The notes under the pieces were generated by a model, which saw only the letters and a list, made by a program, of their open reading frames with translations, made no database searches and was not told where the DNA came from. A DNA stretch of 64,000 bases from Amycolatopsis orientalis DSM 43388. Lineage in GTDB: Bacteria > Actinomycetota > Actinomycetes > Mycobacteriales > Pseudonocardiaceae. Within the stretch, counting starts at the first letter, position 1; every line of letters begins with the position of its first letter. This document shows, piece by piece, positions 52,546-60,623 of this stretch. A program made the translations under genes and the position numbers. The stretch covers positions 124,001 to 188,000 of the forward strand of contig NZ_ASXG01000126.1 in assembly GCF_000411975.1 (NCBI RefSeq). Direction: 5' to 3'.

Positions 52546-53694
52546 TCAGGACGCCGAGTGCGCCGCGGCGGTGGCCGCGTGCAGGTCCGGCCAGCGTGCC
52601 GGTCCGGCGAGGCCCAAGTGGTAGAGGTGCAGTTCAGCCGCCCCGGCCTTGGCCAGTTCGCCCACGTACGCCTCGATGTCCGGCACCGCGCTCGCCGCGA
52701 CCGCCGTGATGTAGCTGCCGATCGCGACCCGTTCCGGCAGCGCTCGGCGGGCGGCCGCGACCGCGTCGACGCTGCCCTGCCCGGGGGCCCAGTTCTGCAG
52801 CACCACGGTCTCGGCGTCGTCGGCGGCCGTCGGGGTCAGGCCCGGCAGCGCGCCGGTGACCCACGGGTCGAGCGCACCGTGCAGCACGATCCGTGCACCC
52901 GGCTCCAACGCGGCCAGTACCGCAGCCCGCAGCGCGTCGGTCGCCTGCTGCCGTCCGGAGAGCAGTTTTTCCTTCAGTTCAGCCGGAAGTCTATCCTCGG
53001 CCACCGACAAATCCGCGGTCGCGATCAGCCGCTGCACCTCGGCGCGCAAGGTCGCCCGGACGTCCGAGGGGTCGAGTCCGGGCCAGCCGTCGGCACAAGC
53101 GTCGCAGCAGCAGATCGACAACAGCCGCGCGGTGGCCGGGGCCCACACGCCATCGGTTTTCTCGTGCTGGTGCTGGTGCACTCCGCCGAGCGGGCCGCAC
53201 GCCTCCAGGATCACCGACGAAAGCTCCAGTCCCGCAACGGATTCCGCGGCCAGCGTCGCCGCGTACTCACGTACCGCGGGCTGCGCCGGGCACAACGCCC
53301 ACGGGTACGTCTCGTCGAAGCAGTTGCGTACCGCATGCTGCGGAAACGCGGTACCGAGCTGCGAGTTGTGCGTGAGCACGAGCCACCCGGCAGCCGGGAT
53401 TCCGGCCTCGTTGAGCCGCCGGACCGCATCGCCGCCGCTGTCTTCTGCCGACACCCAGTCCGGCGTCGCGGGGACCAGATCGCGGCCCTGCCAAGCCTCC
53501 GCGCGCACCGGCCGGTAGAGCGCGGCGGTTCGCGCGATCACCGACGTCCGCTCGGCCGACCACGGCGTCGCGGCCCGGGCGCTGTGGTAGGCCAGGGCCA
53601 CCGCGACCTCGTCCACGCCGAGGTCCTGCACCCGCTCGGCGAACGCGGTCTCGCCGAGCACGTCCCACGGATACGCGTATCCGGTCACCTTCAC
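52546..53694 (-). CDS. Unrecognised TIM-barrel-like protein of the uronate cluster
   Basis: 382 residues, no signal peptide. The pattern is that of a glycoside-hydrolase-like barrel: MKVTGYAYPWDV, LGVDEVAVALAYHSAR, AGWLVLTHNSQLG, ALCPAQPAVREY, VILEACGPLGGVHQHQHEK and a cysteine cluster SICCCDACADGW (C195-C197, C200). The LCP-x-x-P-x-VREY block and C-x-C-x2-C cluster resemble hypothetical GHL-type barrels; E164 is a candidate catalytic acid. I do not know its function. It starts 4 bases after the glucarate-dehydratase-like gene, so it is co-translated with the pathway. It is separated from the ALDH by the junction repeats. Confidence 0.75.
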   Translation of the reverse strand: MKVTGYAYPWDVLGETAFAERVQDLGVDEVAVALAYHSARAATPWSAERTSVIARTAALYRPVRAEAWQGRDLVPATPDWVSAEDSGGDAVRRLNEAGIPAAGWLVLTHNSQLGTAFPQHAVRNCFDETYPWALCPAQPAVREYAATLAAESVAGLELSSVILEACGPLGGVHQHQHEKTDGVWAPATARLLSICCCDACADGWPGLDPSDVRATLRAEVQRLIATADLSVAEDRLPAELKEKLLSGRQQATDALRAAVLAALEPGARIVLHGALDPWVTGALPGLTPTAADDAETVVLQNWAPGQGSVDAVAAARRALPERVAIGSYITAVAASAVPDIEAYVGELAKAGAAELHLYHLGLAGPARWPDLHAATAAAHSAS

Positions 53695-53698
53695 CGGC

Positions 53699-54955
53699 TC
53701 ACCACCTCGCCGTGTTCGGCTCGAAGCCGGGCGCGTACTTGCGCATGTACGTCACGTCGTCCCGTTTGGTCAGTCCACATCGGACATAGTCCTCGTGCGC
53801 CCTGGCGAGCGCGTCCTGGTCGAGCGTCACTCCGAGCCCGGGCCGGTCCGGCACCGCCACCGCGCCGTCGACGAAATTCAGCACGCCCGGCTCGATCACG
53901 TCGGCAGTCTTCCACGGCCAGTGCGTGTCGCAGGCATACGTCAGATGCGGGGTCGCGGCCGCGACGTGCACCATCGCGGCGAGGGAGATGCCGAGGTGGC
54001 TGTTGGAGTGCATGGACAGCCCGACGCCGAAGCTTTCGCAGGCCACCGACAGCGCCTGGGTGTCGCGCAGCCCTCCCCAGAAGTGGTGGTCGGACAGCAG
54101 AACCCCGATCGCCCGCTGCCGGAAAGCCGGCTCGAGGTCGCCGAAATCGACCACGCACATGTTGGTGGCCAACGGCATGCTCGCCTCGCGCGCGACCTTC
54201 GCCATTCCCTCGATGCCCGGCGTCGGGTCTTCGAGGTACTCCAGCACGCCGTCGAGCTCGGCGGCCACGCGGATGCCCGTTTCAGGCGTCCACGCCGCGT
54301 TCGGGTCGATCCGCAGCGGATGCCCGGGGAACTCCGAGGCGAGCGCGCGAATGCCCTCGATCTCCTGCTCTGGAGCGAAAACCCCGCCTTTGAGCTTGAT
54401 CGAGCGGAAGCCGTGCTCGCCGACCATCCGCCGAGCCGAGCCGACCAGCGCTTCCGGCGTGCGGATCTCGCCCCAGCTGTCCTCTTCCCCGCCGAGGTGC
54501 GCGCCGTACTTGTAGAACAAGTACGCGGAGAAGTCGACCGCGTCGCGCGCCTTCCCGCCGAGCAGGTCCGCGACCGGACGGCCGAGGAACTGGCCTTGCG
54601 CGTCCAGGCAGGCGACCTCGAACAGCGAGTACACGCTGGCGATCGTCTTGCGGATGGAGAACCCGCCGATCAGCCCGTGCTCGTCGGTCAGCACGGTGCC
54701 GGCCAGCGCGCGGGAGACGATCCGCTTCAGGCCGGGCAGGTCGAAGATGTCGTGACCGGCCAGTTCCGGCAGCACCTTGCGCACCTCGCCGAGGAACGCC
54801 GCGTCGCCGTACGACTCGCCGAGGCCGACCACGCCGTCGTCGCACCTCACCTGCACCACGCTGCGCAACGCGAACGGCTCGTGCACGCCCATCACGTTGA
54901 GCAGCGGCGGGTCCGCGAAGGCGACCGGGGTCAGCACCACGTCCCGGATCTTCAT
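53699..54955 (-). CDS. Glucarate-dehydratase-like enzyme (enolase superfamily)
   Basis: Dehydrates an aldarate (D-glucarate or a relative) to 5-keto-4-deoxyglucarate. 418 residues: N-terminal capping domain, then a barrel with the K187-x-K189 motif (SIKLKGG), metal ligands D217 (RIDPNAAW), E242 (YLEDPT) and N265 (ATNMCVV), and the base histidine in SMHSNSHLGIS. These are GlucD-subgroup features, but substrate within the subgroup (glucarate, galactarate, idarate) is not certain. Its ATG overlaps the KdgD stop by one base (TGATG), so the two consecutive steps are translationally coupled. Confidence 0.9.
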   Translation of the reverse strand: MKIRDVVLTPVAFADPPLLNVMGVHEPFALRSVVQVRCDDGVVGLGESYGDAAFLGEVRKVLPELAGHDIFDLPGLKRIVSRALAGTVLTDEHGLIGGFSIRKTIASVYSLFEVACLDAQGQFLGRPVADLLGGKARDAVDFSAYLFYKYGAHLGGEEDSWGEIRTPEALVGSARRMVGEHGFRSIKLKGGVFAPEQEIEGIRALASEFPGHPLRIDPNAAWTPETGIRVAAELDGVLEYLEDPTPGIEGMAKVAREASMPLATNMCVVDFGDLEPAFRQRAIGVLLSDHHFWGGLRDTQALSVACESFGVGLSMHSNSHLGISLAAMVHVAAATPHLTYACDTHWPWKTADVIEPGVLNFVDGAVAVPDRPGLGVTLDQDALARAHEDYVRCGLTKRDDVTYMRKYAPGFEPNTARW

Positions 54956-55881
54956 CAGAGGCCTTTCAGCACGGCGAAACCGTTTTCGACGACCTTGCCC
55001 AGCCGGTCGATCTGCTCCGGCGTCGGCTCGACCAGCGGCGGCCGGACGGTGCCGACCTTGTCGCCGCGCAACCGGGCGGCGGCCTTGACCAGCGACACCG
55101 CGAAGCCGGGCGTCTCGTCGCGCAACGCCACCAGCGGCAGGTAGAAGCCGGCGAGCAGCGCGTCCATCGTCGCGTTGTCTTCCTCCGCGAGCGCGCGGTG
55201 GAAGCGGTGCGCGATCTCCGGCGCGAAGCAGTGCACCGCCGAGGAATACCGCGCGACGCCCACCGCCGCGTACGCCTTCGCGGACACCTCAGCGGTCGGC
55301 AAACCGTTGAAGAACAAGAAATCCGCGGAACGCTGCGTGCCGAGCGCCCGGATCGTGGTGACGATCCGGGTCATCGCTTCGACGTCGCCGTAACCGTCCT
55401 TGATCCCGACCACCGACGGGATGTCCAGCAGCTTCGCGGCCGCCGGCGCGGTGAACACGCCGGTGCTGCGGTGGTAGACGATCACCGGCACAGTGGTGTC
55501 GCCGACCGCGTAGCGCACGTAGTCGACCAGCCCCTCCTGCGGCCCGGTGACCAGGTACGGCGGAAGCAGCAAGACGCCGTCGGCGTTCCCCGCCTGCGCC
55601 GCCGCGACGCCCGCGCGCGCACCGGCCGCGCCGCCGCCCGCACCGACCCACACCGGCACTCGCCCGCCGGCGACCTCGCGTGCCTTGGCCAGCAGCGCGG
55701 CGACCTCGTCGACCGACAGCGAGCTGAACTCCCCGGTGCCGCACGCGACGAACAGCGCGCCCGCACCGGCGGCGATGTGGCTCTCCGCGTTTTCCGCGAA
55801 CCCGTCGAGGTTGAGCTCGAGGTCTTCGGTGAACGGGGTCAGCGGGAACGCCAGCAAGCCGTCCAGCTCGATCTGTGCCAT
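54955..55881 (-). CDS. kdgD: 5-dehydro-4-deoxyglucarate dehydratase (DapA superfamily)
   Basis: Dehydrates and decarboxylates 5-keto-4-deoxyglucarate to 2,5-dioxopentanoate. 308 residues, DHDPS-like barrel: DGLLAFPLTPFTEDLELN at the N-terminus, ACGTGEFSSLS, Y136 in VIVYHRST and Schiff-base lysine K161 in VVGIKDGYGD. The GTGEF and YHRST motifs distinguish KdgD from DapA. The ATG at 55881 with GGAG 9 bases upstream is preferred to a TTG five codons earlier. First gene of the catabolic operon, divergent from the IclR regulator. Confidence 0.92.
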   Translation of the reverse strand: MAQIELDGLLAFPLTPFTEDLELNLDGFAENAESHIAAGAGALFVACGTGEFSSLSVDEVAALLAKAREVAGGRVPVWVGAGGGAAGARAGVAAAQAGNADGVLLLPPYLVTGPQEGLVDYVRYAVGDTTVPVIVYHRSTGVFTAPAAAKLLDIPSVVGIKDGYGDVEAMTRIVTTIRALGTQRSADFLFFNGLPTAEVSAKAYAAVGVARYSSAVHCFAPEIAHRFHRALAEEDNATMDALLAGFYLPLVALRDETPGFAVSLVKAAARLRGDKVGTVRPPLVEPTPEQIDRLGKVVENGFAVLKGL

Positions 55882-56010
55882 CAGTGTTCGCTCCAATGTT
55901 CACATTCTTGAATGGAGTCTGCTATCGTGACCATGTTCACCCACAAGAACGTTGTTCGGGACGCTAATATGGCCGGACTCACAAGTCAACGGCCCGGTTG
56001 GAGGACGCGC
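55882..56010. promoter_or_regulatory. Divergent promoter/operator between kdgD and the IclR regulator
   Basis: Two ATGTTCAC words (near 55896 and 55932) and the inverted repeat GAAC-GTT-GTTC (55946-55956) lie in this A+T-richer 129-base gap. IclR proteins bind inverted or repeated sites between themselves and their targets, so the gap probably holds the operator controlling both directions. Exact boxes not established. Confidence 0.5.
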
Positions 56011-56808
56011 ATGGCGCAGAAGACGGAGCCCGCCACCGCTCCCGCGGAGTCCGCGGGCGTGAAGTCGGCGCGGCGCGCCATCGACCTGATCGAGACGTTC
56101 GCCGCGAACGACGTGTGGCTGTCGCTGTCGGATCTCCATGCGCGCACCGGGTTCCCCCGCTCCAGTCTGCACGGACTGCTGCGCACCCTGCTGGACGCGG
56201 GCTGGCTGGAGGCCGACGCGAACTCCGCGCGCTACCGGCTCGGCGTGCGCGCGCTGATCTGCGGCACCGCGTACCTCGACCGCGACGCGATCGTGCCCTA
56301 CGCCACCGAAGCTCTCGAGCGCATCCGCGAGAAGACCGGTTTCACCGCGCATTTCGCCCGTCGCAACGGCACTGAGGTCGTCTACCTCGAGACGCGCGAA
56401 TCGCAGCACTCCACGCACCTGATCTCGCGCGTCGGCCGCACCCTTCCGGCGCACGCGACCGCGCTGGGCAAGGCCTTGCTCGCCGAGCTGACCCACGAAG
56501 AGGTCGAGGCGCTCATGCCCGAGAACCTGGCCGCGCTCACCCCGAACACCATCACCACGCTGGACGCGCTGCACGCCGACCTCGCGCGCACCCGGGAACG
56601 CGGGTACGCCGCCGAGAGCGAAGAGGGCACCCTCGGCGTGCGCTGCGTGGCCGCGGTGATCCCGTACCGCATCCCCGGCACCGACGCGATGAGCTGCTCG
56701 ATGCCGCTGGGCAAGGTCACCGACGCCGACGTCGAACGCGTCGGCGAGCTGCTGGCCGAAACCACCGCCGAGCTCGGCCAGCAGCTGCGCCGGGCCGGAA
56801 TCCGCTGA
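56011..56808 (+). CDS. IclR-family transcriptional regulator
   Basis: 265 residues. Winged HTH (KSARRAIDLIETFAANDVWLSLSDLHARTGFPRSSLHGLLRTLLDAGWLE) and a GAF-like effector domain (TALGKALLAEL, ERGYAAESEEGTLGVRCVAAVI). IclR regulators commonly repress sugar-acid and aromatic catabolic genes until an intermediate binds. The ATG with GGAGG 6 bases upstream is preferred over a longer frame beginning at 55912. It is divergent from kdgD and 48 bases upstream of the uronate dehydrogenase gene. Confidence 0.92.
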   Translation: MAQKTEPATAPAESAGVKSARRAIDLIETFAANDVWLSLSDLHARTGFPRSSLHGLLRTLLDAGWLEADANSARYRLGVRALICGTAYLDRDAIVPYATEALERIREKTGFTAHFARRNGTEVVYLETRESQHSTHLISRVGRTLPAHATALGKALLAELTHEEVEALMPENLAALTPNTITTLDALHADLARTRERGYAAESEEGTLGVRCVAAVIPYRIPGTDAMSCSMPLGKVTDADVERVGELLAETTAELGQQLRRAGIR

Positions 56809-56856
56809 CCGCCGCCACCGTGTCACCCGCCCGCGGGCTTTCGTGAGAGGAAATCC

Positions 56857-57681
56857 ATGCCAGACCAGCGTGTGCTGATCACCGGATCGGCCGGCGTAGT
56901 CGGCGCCCTGATGCGGCCGCGGCTGCGCCGGGAAGGCCGGGTGCTGCGGCTGCTCGACCTCGCCGACCAGGCCCCCGCCGAGGACGGCGAAGCGGTCGAG
57001 ATCGTGACCGGCTCGGTCACCGACCCGGAGGCGATGGCCGCCGCCTGCGCGGGCGCGGACGCGGTGATCCACCTGGGCGGCCTCAGCCGCGAGGCGTCGT
57101 GGAAGGACACCCTCGACGTCAACATCAACGGCACGCACACCGTCCTCGAAGCCGCCCGCGAAGCCGGGATCCGCCGGGTCGTGCTCGCGTCGAGCAACCA
57201 CGCCGTCGGCTTCCGCCGCAACGACGAGGCGGGCGAGAACGGCCACCCGGCCGACTCGAGCCCCCGGCCGGACACCTATTACGGCGTAAGCAAAGCCGCC
57301 ATCGAAGCGCTGGGCAGCCTCTATGCGTCGCGCTTCGACATGGACGTGATCGTCATCCGCATCGGATCGTGTTTCGAAACTCCGCTGCCGCTGGGCCCGC
57401 GCGGGTTGTCCACCTGGCTGTCGCCGGACGACGGGGCGCGGCTGTTCGAGGCGTGCCTGAGCGCGCCCTCGCCGGGCTACCGGATGATCTGGGGCGTCTC
57501 GGACAACACCCGCCGCGTCTACTCGCTCGCCGAGGCCGAGAAGCTGGGCTACCAGTCCCGCGACAACGCCGAGGTCTACGCCGAGCAGCTGGCCGGCAAG
57601 CCCGCGCCGGCCGGGGCGGCCGCCGAGTACCTGGGCGGGCCGTTCTGCACCGCGCCGCTGGGAGTGTTCAACCCGCTCTGA
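56857..57681 (+). CDS. udh: NAD-dependent uronate dehydrogenase
   Basis: Oxidises glucuronate or galacturonate to the aldarolactone that feeds the glucarate-dehydratase-like enzyme. 274 residues, extended SDR: ITGSAGVVGALMRPRL, HLGGLSREASW, VLASSNHAVGF, catalytic Y142-x3-K146 in TYYGVSKAAIE, and VIRIGSCFETPLP. These blocks match characterised bacterial Udh (265-275 residues). GAGAGGAAATCC precedes the ATG. It is in line with the IclR gene and presumably under its control. Confidence 0.9.
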   Translation: MPDQRVLITGSAGVVGALMRPRLRREGRVLRLLDLADQAPAEDGEAVEIVTGSVTDPEAMAAACAGADAVIHLGGLSREASWKDTLDVNINGTHTVLEAAREAGIRRVVLASSNHAVGFRRNDEAGENGHPADSSPRPDTYYGVSKAAIEALGSLYASRFDMDVIVIRIGSCFETPLPLGPRGLSTWLSPDDGARLFEACLSAPSPGYRMIWGVSDNTRRVYSLAEAEKLGYQSRDNAEVYAEQLAGKPAPAGAAAEYLGGPFCTAPLGVFNPL

Positions 57682-57724
57682 GAGGTACCCTCGCCCACGG
57701 AGACCCTCGAAGAGGAGGACGGCC

Positions 57725-58606
57725 GTGGGCGAGCTGGGGCCTGCCGACACGAACGGCATCCTGTCCCTGCCGTGGATCCGCCCGGAACGCACCAGCGCGG
57801 GCCTCGGCTGGGACCGGCTCTACCTGTCCAAACAGCGCGAACGGCCGTATCGCGCGGAGTTCGGGCCCGCTCGCACCCACCAGCTGATCCTGCACCTGGC
57901 CGGCCCGGTCACCGTCCGCCGCGGCGTCGGGTCGCCCGGCGAGCGCAGCCGGCGCATCCCGGCGGGCGGGCTCTTCCTCCAGCCTTCGCACCAGGAACTG
58001 TCGGTGGAACTCGGCGGCGAACTGGACACGCTGCACGTGTACCTGCCGGATTCGGCGGTGCAGGAAGCCGCCGAATCGGACGCGCCGGTCCGGCTGGCCG
58101 ACGAACTCGGCAGCGTCGACCCGTTGCTGGAACAACTCGTTCTCGCGCTCGACCGCGTCGTGCGGGAGTGGGAGCCGGGCGCTCGCGCGTACGCGGATCA
58201 GCTCGGCGCGCTCGTGGCCGCGCAGCTCGCGCGTCAGCACCGCTCCGGGCGGAGCCTTCCGGCGGAGACACGGCCGGTCGAGGCGTTGACGGACCGGCAG
58301 TTCGCCCAGGTCCGCGAGCTGATGGACGAACGGCTCGCCGAACCGCTCGGGCTGGCCGAACTGGCCGCGGCGGCCGGGCTGAGCGTCAGCCGGTTCGCGC
58401 GGCGGTTCAAGGCGCGCACCGGCCTGCCGCCGCACCGGTATCTGCTGCGGCTGCGGGTGGAGCAGGCCGGACTGTTGCTGCGCACCGGCACCGAACCGAT
58501 CGCGGACATCGCCGTGCGCTGCGGATTTTCGCATCAGGAACATCTCACCCGCGTTCTGCGCGCCCACCTGGGCACCACGCCCGCCGCGCTTCGCCGGGAC
58601 GGCTGA
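57725..58606 (+). CDS. AraC-family transcriptional regulator
   Basis: 293 residues. An N-terminal cupin-like sensing domain (about 20-150) and C-terminal double HTH (EPLGLAELAAAAGLSVSRFARRFKARTGLPPHRYLLRLRVEQA and EPIADIAVRCGFSHQEHLTRVLRAHLGTTP). GTG start preceded by GAGGAGGACGGCC. It lies 92 bases upstream of the fused reductase-dioxygenase gene in the same direction and probably activates that operon in response to an aromatic inducer (inferred). It could alternatively belong to the uronate genes just upstream. Confidence 0.9.
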   Translation: MGELGPADTNGILSLPWIRPERTSAGLGWDRLYLSKQRERPYRAEFGPARTHQLILHLAGPVTVRRGVGSPGERSRRIPAGGLFLQPSHQELSVELGGELDTLHVYLPDSAVQEAAESDAPVRLADELGSVDPLLEQLVLALDRVVREWEPGARAYADQLGALVAAQLARQHRSGRSLPAETRPVEALTDRQFAQVRELMDERLAEPLGLAELAAAAGLSVSRFARRFKARTGLPPHRYLLRLRVEQAGLLLRTGTEPIADIAVRCGFSHQEHLTRVLRAHLGTTPAALRRDG

Positions 58607-58698
58607 CGCGCGTTTCGTGCAGCCAGCTCAGCACTTCTGTGCAGGCGCGGGGTCCCCGCCGCCCGGATACTCGACGTACCCGCGTGGAAGGACCGTCG

Positions 58699-60606
58699 AT
58701 GTTCACCTACACCGCCAACCCGGCCCGGGTCGTGTTCGGCAGCGGCACGCTCTCCGTCGTCCCCGACGAGGTACAGCGGCTCAACGCGCGCCGGGTGCTG
58801 CTGGTGGCCGGGAAGTCCGCCGCCGCGGCCGCCGACCGGACGGCCGAGGCGCTCGGCCCGCTGCTCGCCGCCCGCTTCGGCGAACCCGCCATGCACACTC
58901 CGGTCGAGGTCACCGAACGCGCACTCGCCTTGGTCGCCGAACACGACGTCGACTGTGTGGTGGCGATCGGCGGCGGGTCCGCGACCGGGCTGGCCAAGGC
59001 GCTCGCGCTGCGCACCGACCTCCCGCAGCTCGTCGTGCCGACCACCTACGCCGGGTCCGAGATGACGCCGGTGGTCGGCGAAACCGAGAACGGCCGAAAG
59101 ACCACCCAGTCGTCGCCGAGGGTGCTGCCCGAGGTGGTCGTCTACGACGTCGACCTCACCCTCGGCCTGCCCGTGCCGACCTCGCTGACCAGTGGCGTCA
59201 ACGCGCTGGCGCACGCGGTCGAGGCGCTCTATTCGGCGCAGGCCAACCCGATCGTCGACCAGTTCGCGCTCGAAGCGATCCGGCTCCTGGCCGCCGCGCT
59301 GCCCCGGATCGCCGCCGATCCGTCCGATGCGGACGCCCGCACCGACGCGCTGCGGGCCGCCTGGCTGGCCGGTTCCTGCCTCGGCTCGGTCGGGATGGGC
59401 CTGCACCACAAGCTGTGCCACACCCTCGGCGGCAGTTTCGGGCTGCCGCACGCGGAAACGCACACGATCGTCCTGCCGCACGCCATGGCGTACAACGCGC
59501 CGAACGCCGCCGGCGCGATGCGGCGGATCGCCGAAGCACTCGGTGCGCCGGACGCGCCGACCGCGGTGTTCGACCTCGTCGCCAGCCTGCCAGTGCCGCA
59601 CTCGCTGGCCGAACTCGGTCTTGCCGAAGGCGATCTCGCCAAGGCCGCCGAACTGGCCACCGCCGCGCCGTATCCGAATCCCCGCGAACTCACCCGCGAC
59701 GGCATCGAAGACCTGCTGCGGCACGCGTGGTCCGGCACCCGGCCGGCTCCGGCGCGGGGCGCGCCGCCGGATCTGCGCGGGCTCACCCAGGAGGTCGTGG
59801 ACAGTTTCGCCGGCACGCCGGACCCGAGGCTGCGCGAGCTGCTGACCGAACTCGTCCGCACGCTGCATTCGTACGTCGTGCGCACCGACCTCACGCAGGA
59901 GGAGTGGGAGCACGCGATCGGTTTCCTCACCCGCACCGGGCAGATCAGCTCGGACACGCGGCAGGAGTTCATCCTGCTGTCGGACACCCTCGGCGTCTCG
60001 AGCGTGGTCGACGTTCTCACGAACTCGCGCACGCCGGACACCACGCCGTCCGCGGTACTCGGCCCGTTCTACGTCGAAGGCCCGCCGGAAACCGAGCAAG
60101 GCGCCGATCTCGCCGAGGGACTGCCGGGCACTCCGCTGTGGACGGACGTCCGGGTGACGGAACCGGACGGAACCCCGGTGCCGGACGCGGTCGTGGACGT
60201 CTGGCAGTCCAATGAGGACGGTTTCTACGACGTCCAGCTGCCCGACCTGGACGGCCCGGTGCTGCGCGCCCGGTTCCGCACCGACGCCGAGGGCAGGCTG
60301 CGGTTCTGGACCATCGTGCCGTCGGCGTACCCGATCCCGGACGACGGTCCGGTCGGCGGAATGCTGGCGGCGACCGGACGGCATCCGTTCCGCGCCCCGC
60401 ACGTGCACTTCATGATCGCCAAACCCGGCTACCGCACGCTGGTGACCCAGCTGTTCGTCCGCGGCGGCGACTACCTCGACTCGGACACCGTGTTCGGCGT
60501 GAAGGACGGCCTGATCGTCGACTTCGCCGAGCAGGCCGGCCCCGCGCCGGACGGGCGCGAACCCTGGCGCCGGCTCGATTTCACCTTCCGCATCTCCCCC
60601 GCCTGA
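58699..60606 (+). CDS. Fusion: maleylacetate reductase (N) - hydroxyquinol 1,2-dioxygenase (C)
   Basis: 635 residues joining two consecutive enzymes. Residues 1-350 are an iron-type alcohol dehydrogenase of the maleylacetate reductase group: AIGGGSATGLAKALAL, VPTTYAGSEMTPVVGET, metal region LHHKLCHTLGGSFGLPHAETHT. Residues about 362-635 are an intradiol dioxygenase with its helical N-terminal dimerisation part. Fe(III) ligands are Y458 (GPFYVEGPP), Y544 (SAYPIPDDGP), H568 and H570 (APHVHFM). The dioxygenase makes maleylacetate from hydroxyquinol and the reductase turns it into 3-oxoadipate. The junction is a short Pro/Ala-rich linker (348-360), with no stop or frameshift. GGAAGGACC precedes the ATG. 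Confidence 0.93.
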   Translation: MFTYTANPARVVFGSGTLSVVPDEVQRLNARRVLLVAGKSAAAAADRTAEALGPLLAARFGEPAMHTPVEVTERALALVAEHDVDCVVAIGGGSATGLAKALALRTDLPQLVVPTTYAGSEMTPVVGETENGRKTTQSSPRVLPEVVVYDVDLTLGLPVPTSLTSGVNALAHAVEALYSAQANPIVDQFALEAIRLLAAALPRIAADPSDADARTDALRAAWLAGSCLGSVGMGLHHKLCHTLGGSFGLPHAETHTIVLPHAMAYNAPNAAGAMRRIAEALGAPDAPTAVFDLVASLPVPHSLAELGLAEGDLAKAAELATAAPYPNPRELTRDGIEDLLRHAWSGTRPAPARGAPPDLRGLTQEVVDSFAGTPDPRLRELLTELVRTLHSYVVRTDLTQEEWEHAIGFLTRTGQISSDTRQEFILLSDTLGVSSVVDVLTNSRTPDTTPSAVLGPFYVEGPPETEQGADLAEGLPGTPLWTDVRVTEPDGTPVPDAVVDVWQSNEDGFYDVQLPDLDGPVLRARFRTDAEGRLRFWTIVPSAYPIPDDGPVGGMLAATGRHPFRAPHVHFMIAKPGYRTLVTQLFVRGGDYLDSDTVFGVKDGLIVDFAEQAGPAPDGREPWRRLDFTFRISPA

Positions 60607-60623
60607 CTCCCCGGGAACCCACC

